DNA of 64,000 nt. It comes from Cognatundibacterium rugosum. Lineage in GTDB: Bacteria > Pseudomonadota > Gammaproteobacteria > Burkholderiales > Burkholderiaceae_D. Both the position numbers and the translations under genes were made by a program. Where the stretch lies: positions 1 to 64,000 of the forward strand of contig NZ_JACOGG010000010.1 of NCBI RefSeq assembly GCF_014284365.1, given 5' to 3'. The notes beneath the pieces were generated by a model, which worked only from the letters and a program-made list of their open reading frames with translations, was not told the DNA's origin and ran no database searches. Position 1 is the stretch's first letter. Each line of letters opens with the position of its first letter. This document shows positions 59,312 to 64,000 of this stretch, piece after piece.

Positions 59312-60343
59312 TTAAGCGAAGGCAGCTGCGTATTCCAGCAACATATCTTCGAGAAATAATTTGGGCGACAAAGGATGGCTGGCAATCGCTTGTCTCTCAT
59401 TGTTAGCCTTAATCATTTGCATTAAACGATCCGGGTTGATGCGCAATGCGAGGCCAGCAATTTCTTTTTCATAACGCGGATAATACCGGATTCTGGCAGT
59501 CTGTTTGTAAGAAAACAGGTCATACAACCATCGTTGCATCCATGCGATCGTGACCGGCATATCCATTTTTTGCATTTTATCGGCCAGTTTTAAGGCCATA
59601 TCGCTACCCGGTTGTGCAATATGATTCAGGAAATCCTGCATCGCATCGCGCGATTCGGATTGCGCCATTTCCTTGGCCGCTAGCGGTGCACCGCCTTGTT
59701 GCGCAAGCCAGACATCAGCGTCAGCCACGCCTTGTTGTCTGAGCCAGTCCATTGCCTGGGCGTGCTCCGGTAAGCTCAGGGCGAATTTGTGGCAGCGCGA
59801 CAGGATGGTTGGCAGCAGCTTATCAATACTGTGGCAAACCAAAATAAAGACGGTGTCTTTGGCGGGTTCTTCCAGGGATTTCAGTAAGGCATTGGCCGCT
59901 GGAATATTCAGCGCTTCCGCCGGGTACAGTACGATCACCCGCCGCCCTTGTCTGTGGGTGGAAATATTCATGAAATCCGACAAGGCGCGGATTTGATGAA
60001 TCACGATTTCCTTGGATGGCGTTTTACTGGCTTTGGTCGATTTAGTACCGCTGTCCGCGTCCACATCTTGAGCCGCAGCCTCTTCTTCATCCAGCAATTC
60101 CGGACGCACACGCCGGTAATCCGGATGGCTGTATTGGGTGAACCAGCCGCAGGATGCACATTGCTGGCAGGCGTGGCCTGCACTATCCGGTGTTTCACAT
60201 AACAGGGACTGTGCCATCTGCTCAGCGAACTGCGTTTTGCCTATGCCTTGTGGGCCATATAGCAAGAAGGCATGCGGCAGACGTTCACGCAAACCCTGAA
60301 AATACTGCCAGGAGCCGGATTGCCAGCTGTATAAAGGATTCAT
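59312..60343 (-). CDS. holB: DNA polymerase III subunit delta'
   Basis: The 343-residue clamp-loader subunit starts MNPLYSWQSGSWQYF at 60343; in-frame sequence further upstream overlaps tmk and is not homologous. It has FLLYGPQGIGKTQFAEQM (Walker-like), Cys pairs CQQCASC that bind zinc, a charged insert, and LEEPAKDTVFILV. The gene starts 4 bases after tmk. Confidence 0.94.
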   Translation of the reverse strand: MNPLYSWQSGSWQYFQGLRERLPHAFLLYGPQGIGKTQFAEQMAQSLLCETPDSAGHACQQCASCGWFTQYSHPDYRRVRPELLDEEEAAAQDVDADSGTKSTKASKTPSKEIVIHQIRALSDFMNISTHRQGRRVIVLYPAEALNIPAANALLKSLEEPAKDTVFILVCHSIDKLLPTILSRCHKFALSLPEHAQAMDWLRQQGVADADVWLAQQGGAPLAAKEMAQSESRDAMQDFLNHIAQPGSDMALKLADKMQKMDMPVTIAWMQRWLYDLFSYKQTARIRYYPRYEKEIAGLALRINPDRLMQMIKANNERQAIASHPLSPKLFLEDMLLEYAAAFA

Positions 60344-60347
60344 AGAT

Positions 60348-60986
60348 TTATTCTGCCTGCTGCAATAACTGATCGACGATGGCAGCCAACTCTTGCTGAA
60401 TTTCAGGGATACTGCGGGTGGAATCAATGATACGGAAACGCTGCGGGAATTGCGCGGCACGGCGCAGATATTCATTTCTGGTATCTGCGAAAAATTGCGC
60501 CTTTTCCTGCTCAAACTTATCCAGTTCACGGGTAGCATCCAGTCTGGCACGCGCCACTTCCAAAGGCACATCAAACAGGAAGGTAATGTCAGGTTGCAGA
60601 TCCGGATGCACCCATTGTTCGAGTTGATTCAGCTTTTCCAGGGACAGATGTCGGCCCCCGCCCTGATAGGCAAAACTGGCATCAGTAAAGCGATCAGAAA
60701 TCATCCAGTCACCGCGCTCCAACGCAGGTTGTATGACTTGAGCGATGTGTTCACGTCTGACCGCAAACATCAGCAAGGCTTCCGTTTCCAGATGCATACT
60801 TTGTTTGAGCAGAACTTCGCGCAATTGTTCGCCCAGTGGCGTTCCACCAGGCTCGCGACTGCAAATCACCTGGTGTTTCTGCGCTTTCAGGCGCTGCTGC
60901 AGGTAGTCCGCTACATAGCGGATATGGGTCGACTTCCCCGCACCATCGATACCTTCAAAGCTGATAAATTTTCCACGCATACTCAA
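60348..60986 (-). CDS. tmk: Thymidylate kinase
   Basis: The 212-residue enzyme makes dTDP from d[23 protein letters not shown] is the P-loop (about 8-27), [14 protein letters not shown] the DRX/LID-adjacent motif and [16 protein letters not shown] the substrate motif. It lies between mltG and holB with 4-base gaps on both sides. Confidence 0.96.
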   Translation of the reverse strand: MSMRGKFISFEGIDGAGKSTHIRYVADYLQQRLKAQKHQVICSREPGGTPLGEQLREVLLKQSMHLETEALLMFAVRREHIAQVIQPALERGDWMISDRFTDASFAYQGGGRHLSLEKLNQLEQWVHPDLQPDITFLFDVPLEVARARLDATRELDKFEQEKAQFFADTRNEYLRRAAQFPQRFRIIDSTRSIPEIQQELAAIVDQLLQQAE

Positions 60987-60990
60987 TTCC

Positions 60991-61977
60991 TTAACGTTGA
61001 TACTGATTCACGGCGCGGTTATGTTCGCTCAGATTGGTCGAGAAATGGCTAGTGCCATCGCCGCGCGCCACGAAATACAGTGCATCACTGTTGGCCGGAT
61101 TTAAAGCCGCCGTAATCGAGGCCAGACCCGGTAAAGCGATAGGACTGGGGGGCAAACCCGGCCGTGTATAAGTGTTATAAGGTGTGTCGGTCAACAAGTC
61201 TTTCTTGTAAATCTTACCCTGGTATTTGGCGCCCATACCGTAAATCACGGTCGGATCTGTCTGTAACAGCATGCCGGTTTTAAGGCGATTCACAAACACC
61301 GCAGCAATTAAGGACCGCTCGGCTTGCTGACCAGTTTCTTTTTCTATGATAGAAGCCATAATCAATGCTTCCTGCTTGTTTTTATAAGGCAGTCCATTGG
61401 CACGTGCCTGCCAGGCTTCATCCAGTTTTTTCATTTGCATTGCATAGGCTTGCTGATACACCTGCAAGTCACTGCTGCCTTTCGCAAACAGATAGGTATC
61501 CGGATAAAACATGCCTTCGGCATAGCTGAGTTCCGGATTAATTTTACGTAGCAGTTCGGTTTCACTTAACTGGCTGGTGTCATGGCGCAGGCCGGGATGC
61601 ATATCAATCAGCTTACGCATCTGCGCGAAGGTCCAGCCTTCAATAATAGCGACGCTCGCTTGCGAAAAATCACCGCGCACCAGCTTATCTAACAAAGCGA
61701 GCGGCGTGCTGCCAGACTCGACTTCATAAGAGCCAGCCTTGAGCCGGTTAGCTTTGCCAGACCAACGCGCCAATGCTTCGAATAACCATGCAGGGGCTGG
61801 CACCCCTGCTGCCTCAATCTGACGTGCTGCGGCACGTACGCTGCTGCCAGGCTGGATAGTGAATTCTTTTTTTTCACCATTCATGTCCATCGCCAGTTGA
61901 GACCAGTAATAGAAGCCGCCGGCTGCAAAGGTAAGGAGTAAAAAACTCAGCACGATCAGGTTTTTGATCAGTCTCAT
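60991..61977 (-). CDS. mltG: Endolytic peptidoglycan transglycosylase MltG
   Basis: The 328-residue protein starts at ATG 61977; the TTG six codons upstream is less likely. An N-terminal membrane helix ([20 protein letters not shown]) precedes a LysM-like part and the YceG domain, where [14 protein letters not shown] carries the catalytic Glu and [18 protein letters not shown] the second motif. It cleaves nascent glycan strands. It lies upstream of tmk and holB. Confidence 0.94.
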   Translation of the reverse strand: MRLIKNLIVLSFLLLTFAAGGFYYWSQLAMDMNGEKKEFTIQPGSSVRAAARQIEAAGVPAPAWLFEALARWSGKANRLKAGSYEVESGSTPLALLDKLVRGDFSQASVAIIEGWTFAQMRKLIDMHPGLRHDTSQLSETELLRKINPELSYAEGMFYPDTYLFAKGSSDLQVYQQAYAMQMKKLDEAWQARANGLPYKNKQEALIMASIIEKETGQQAERSLIAAVFVNRLKTGMLLQTDPTVIYGMGAKYQGKIYKKDLLTDTPYNTYTRPGLPPSPIALPGLASITAALNPANSDALYFVARGDGTSHFSTNLSEHNRAVNQYQR

Positions 61978-62189
61978 TGGTCTTGTCAGTCTCAAACGGG
62001 GTGGCAGAACGGGATTTTGTAAGGCGCGTAGTTTAACGCATGTCGCTTGCGAAGTTGAGCTTATCCATCGCTGATCGCTGCAAATATTATCGCTTCGCTA
62101 TGGGCGCCGAACCCGCAGTCATACACGAATTGAGCAATTATGTTATATATCGCCTTATATCGAATTGTTTTATAAGGTTACGCTTCACT

Positions 62190-63227
62190 ATGTTGCAAGA
62201 ATTCGCCGCCCGCCATCATGTAAATTTCTCAGAAAACCGCCTTCGTGGCTATGCTCCAGCCTGGAATCAGCCTGCCTTTCAACTCGGCTTTGTCAGCTTG
62301 TTGGCTGATCAGGGGCTGACAATGATCAGCGGTGAGGATGCGGCCAGCTTCCTGCATGGGCAGATCAGCAATGATGTAGAACGCTTACCGCAAAACGTGG
62401 TGCGTCGCGCTGCTTACTGCACCGCCAAAGGCCGTATGCTGGCCAGCTTTTTATATTGGAAAACTGAGCAAGGCATCATGCTGCAAATGGCGCGTGACTT
62501 ACAAGCCAGCACCCAGAAGCGGCTGCAGATGTTCGTATTGCGTGCTAAAGCCAACCTAACTGACTGCAACGAGCAATACGTCAGTATCGCGCTGGGCGGC
62601 ACCCATGCTGCAGGCGCTGTACAGAAGTGGTTTCCTGATTTGCCTGCAGAGGGTGAACAGCGCAGCAATGACGCTGGCACACTGATACGTCAGGACGGCG
62701 TACACGGCTTACTGCGACTCATCTGGATTTGTCCTGTCGCGCTGGCAGATCAGGCCTGGACTCATTTATCAGCGCAATTGGCGGTCTGTAATTCGAGTGA
62801 CTGGTATCTGAGTCATATCCTGGCTGGTATCCCGTATATACAAGCAGCCACGCAAGAAAAATTTGTACCGCAAATGATCAATTTCGAATTGGTCGGCGGC
62901 GTGAATTTCAAAAAAGGCTGTTATCCGGGTCAGGAAATCGTGGCGCGCAGCCAGTATCTGGGCAAATTAAAACGTCGCATGGCGCTGGGGCAAGCCGCTG
63001 CAGCTGGACTGGTGGCTGGTATGGACGTGTACCACGAAGCACATCCTGAGCAAGCCTGCGGCACCATCGTGAATGCGGAAAATGCAGATGAAAGCAGTAG
63101 CCTGATTTTGTTTGAATCCACGTTGGCAGACCAGGAAGCTGGTGTGCTGCGCGTTGGCAGCCCAGATGGCCCGGTTATCAGTCTGATGCCGCTGCCCTAC
63201 CCGATTGTGGATGTCACGCGCGATTGA
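62190..63227 (+). CDS. ygfZ: Folate-binding Fe-S cluster repair protein YgfZ
   Basis: The protein is 345 residues from ATG 62190 (MLQEFAARHHVNF); the in-frame codons before it are not family-like. It has the GcvT-like folate domain and the signature FKKGCYPGQEIVARSQYLGK (K-x-GC-Y-x-G-Q-E) near residues 237-256. It helps maintain certain iron-sulfur enzymes through tetrahydrofolate. It is divergent from mltG. Confidence 0.93.
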   Translation: MLQEFAARHHVNFSENRLRGYAPAWNQPAFQLGFVSLLADQGLTMISGEDAASFLHGQISNDVERLPQNVVRRAAYCTAKGRMLASFLYWKTEQGIMLQMARDLQASTQKRLQMFVLRAKANLTDCNEQYVSIALGGTHAAGAVQKWFPDLPAEGEQRSNDAGTLIRQDGVHGLLRLIWICPVALADQAWTHLSAQLAVCNSSDWYLSHILAGIPYIQAATQEKFVPQMINFELVGGVNFKKGCYPGQEIVARSQYLGKLKRRMALGQAAAAGLVAGMDVYHEAHPEQACGTIVNAENADESSSLILFESTLADQEAGVLRVGSPDGPVISLMPLPYPIVDVTRD

Positions 63228-63270
63228 GCTTAACTAGACGCTGAATTTCAGGCCAAGGCGAGATATCCGT

Positions 63271-63570
63271 ATGGATTGCTATGTTTACTTTAAGACGCCG
63301 GAAGAAAAATCTGCTGCGGTGATTGCGGAAGTCGCACTGCTGCAGCAACGCCTGCACGCACTGTGTCCCGAACTGCAGCAGGCTGGAATGGCATTGCAGC
63401 GCCGTCCAGAATTAAAGCAGGGATTGATCACCTGGATGGAGATTTACCACCAGGTACCGGACAACTTTGAAGCACTGTTGCGCTCCGCATTGCAGCATGT
63501 GGATTTTCCTGAGTTGCAGTATGCTGAGCGTCATGCTGAATATTTTGTGGATGTCGTAGTATGTGCCTGA
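63271..63570 (+). CDS. DUF4936 family protein
   Basis: The 99-residue protein of the betaproteobacterial DUF4936 family starts MDCYVYFKTPEEKSAAVIAE and has LQRRPELKQGLITWMEIYHQ in the centre. Function unknown. It overlaps the NRDE gene by 10 bases and follows ygfZ in the same direction, so the three probably form an operon. Confidence 0.85.
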   Translation: MDCYVYFKTPEEKSAAVIAEVALLQQRLHALCPELQQAGMALQRRPELKQGLITWMEIYHQVPDNFEALLRSALQHVDFPELQYAERHAEYFVDVVVCA

Positions 63571-64000
63571 TCGTTTTTGCCTGGAAGTTATTACCCGATA
63601 CACCGCTGGTGGTTGCGGCCAACCGTGATGAGTATTACGCGCGCGCTGCCAGTGAGGCGCATCACTGGCAAGATAAACCAGGGATTTTTGCAGGACGTGA
63701 TTTGCAATCACATGGCACCTGGCTGGGTATACGCAGTCTGAGTCAGGATGCACTGCAGGCGACCAAGTTTGCTGCCGTAACCAATGTACGCGCACCTTCC
63801 GAGCCGCTGGAGTCGGCACGCAGCCGCGGCGAACTGGTCAGCAGCTTCCTGGAAAATGACATCTCTGCGGCTGAATACGTGCGTCAGCTTGCCGCCTGTG
63901 ATGATGAATACAATGGCTACAATTTATTGGTCAATGATGGCCAGGACATGATCTGGTATTCCAATCGTCACCGCGACAATGCCAAGAATGGCATCGCTTT
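63561..64000 (+). CDS. NRDE (TANGO2) family protein, 3' end outside window
   Basis: The frame starts at ATG 63561 and is open to the window edge (146 codons). MCLIVFAWKLLPDTPLVVAA followed by NRDEYYARA is the family signature (Asn-Arg-Asp-Glu after a conserved Cys at position 2). GRDLQSHGTWLGI and KFAAVTNVRAP also match. The bacterial role is unknown; eukaryotic TANGO2 is linked to haem or lipid handling. Confidence 0.9.
   Translation, partial: MCLIVFAWKLLPDTPLVVAANRDEYYARAASEAHHWQDKPGIFAGRDLQSHGTWLGIRSLSQDALQATKFAAVTNVRAPSEPLESARSRGELVSSFLENDISAAEYVRQLAACDDEYNGYNLLVNDGQDMIWYSNRHRDNAKNGIA

Noticed and set aside
1-64000. CRISPR arrays, tRNA or rRNA genes
   Set aside because: No regularly spaced repeats and no cloverleaf or rRNA-like sequence were seen; a short tRNA could still be missed by eye.

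Overview
The window looks like a chromosome segment of a betaproteobacterium, most likely Oxalobacteraceae (an Undibacterium/Herminiimonas-like organism). The reasons are housekeeping genes of betaproteobacterial type (the holB-tmk-mltG cluster, rlmJ, a DUF4936/NRDE pair), moderate GC, and a dif site of proteobacterial type. The genus cannot be fixed by eye. The dif site at 11000-11027 implies the window lies in the replication terminus region, which fits the density of accessory DNA in the first half.

Region 1 (1-5400) is a rearranged chromosomal integron. A complete integron integrase (4380-5366, +) faces away from an attI-like core (about 4279-4320) and a minus-strand cassette array with two recognisable attC sites (3220-3307 and 3720-3797), a GNAT acetyltransferase cassette and an unknown cassette. 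A second copy of attI and the first part of intI lies at 1386-1766 with an internal deletion, followed leftwards by more cassettes and a third attC (893-949). An IS66-family end (1 to about 399) cuts the last cassette, and a FemAB/GNAT-like gene sits between the two integron copies.

Region 2 (5400-10900) has a signal-peptide protein gene with a frameshift in a 7-base homopolymer, a phytase-like-esterase lipoprotein, and a divergent zinc-type dehydrogenase/LysR pair.

Region 3 (11000-19711) is a complete inovirus (filamentous phage) prophage integrated at dif, so it would use host XerC/XerD. Its minus-strand operon runs replication initiator, ssDNA-binding protein, small virion proteins, major coat, Ser/Gly-rich adsorption protein, DUF2523/pVI-like protein, RHH regulator, Zot/pI, an ICMT/PEMT-type membrane methyltransferase and an unknown membrane protein. 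No secretin or integrase is present. A short plus-strand unit carries a membrane-anchored HTH regulator whose gene runs through the attachment site. In the circular phage it would be 37 residues longer and end just before a terminator; in the prophage its end is cut off and lies 8.6 kb away at the other end.

Region 4 (19800-30600) has a beta-propeller protein, a diguanylate cyclase, and an apparent nitric-oxide tolerance operon: group III truncated globin, an alternative oxidase fused to a DUF1971 domain, and flavohaemoglobin, preceded by two NsrR-like sites. A LysR/SDR/aldehyde dehydrogenase group follows.

Region 5 (31000-43900) holds the urea transporter operon urtABCDE behind a sigma54-like promoter, a HAF-repeat protein, a divergent tyrosine recombinase/KfrA-like coiled-coil pair sharing a palindromic intergenic region, and a Fur-boxed feoA-feoB-Cys-rich protein operon.

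Region 6 (43900-64000) has a WYL regulator/VOC pair, an ABC-F ATPase, a GAF protein, and a fatty-acid-like catabolic cluster (FadB-like enzyme, LivKHMGF-type transporter, acyl-CoA ligase) with two similar palindromic sites. Housekeeping genes follow: rlmJ, a GNAT, a PilZ protein, holB, tmk, mltG, ygfZ, DUF4936 and a partial NRDE protein.
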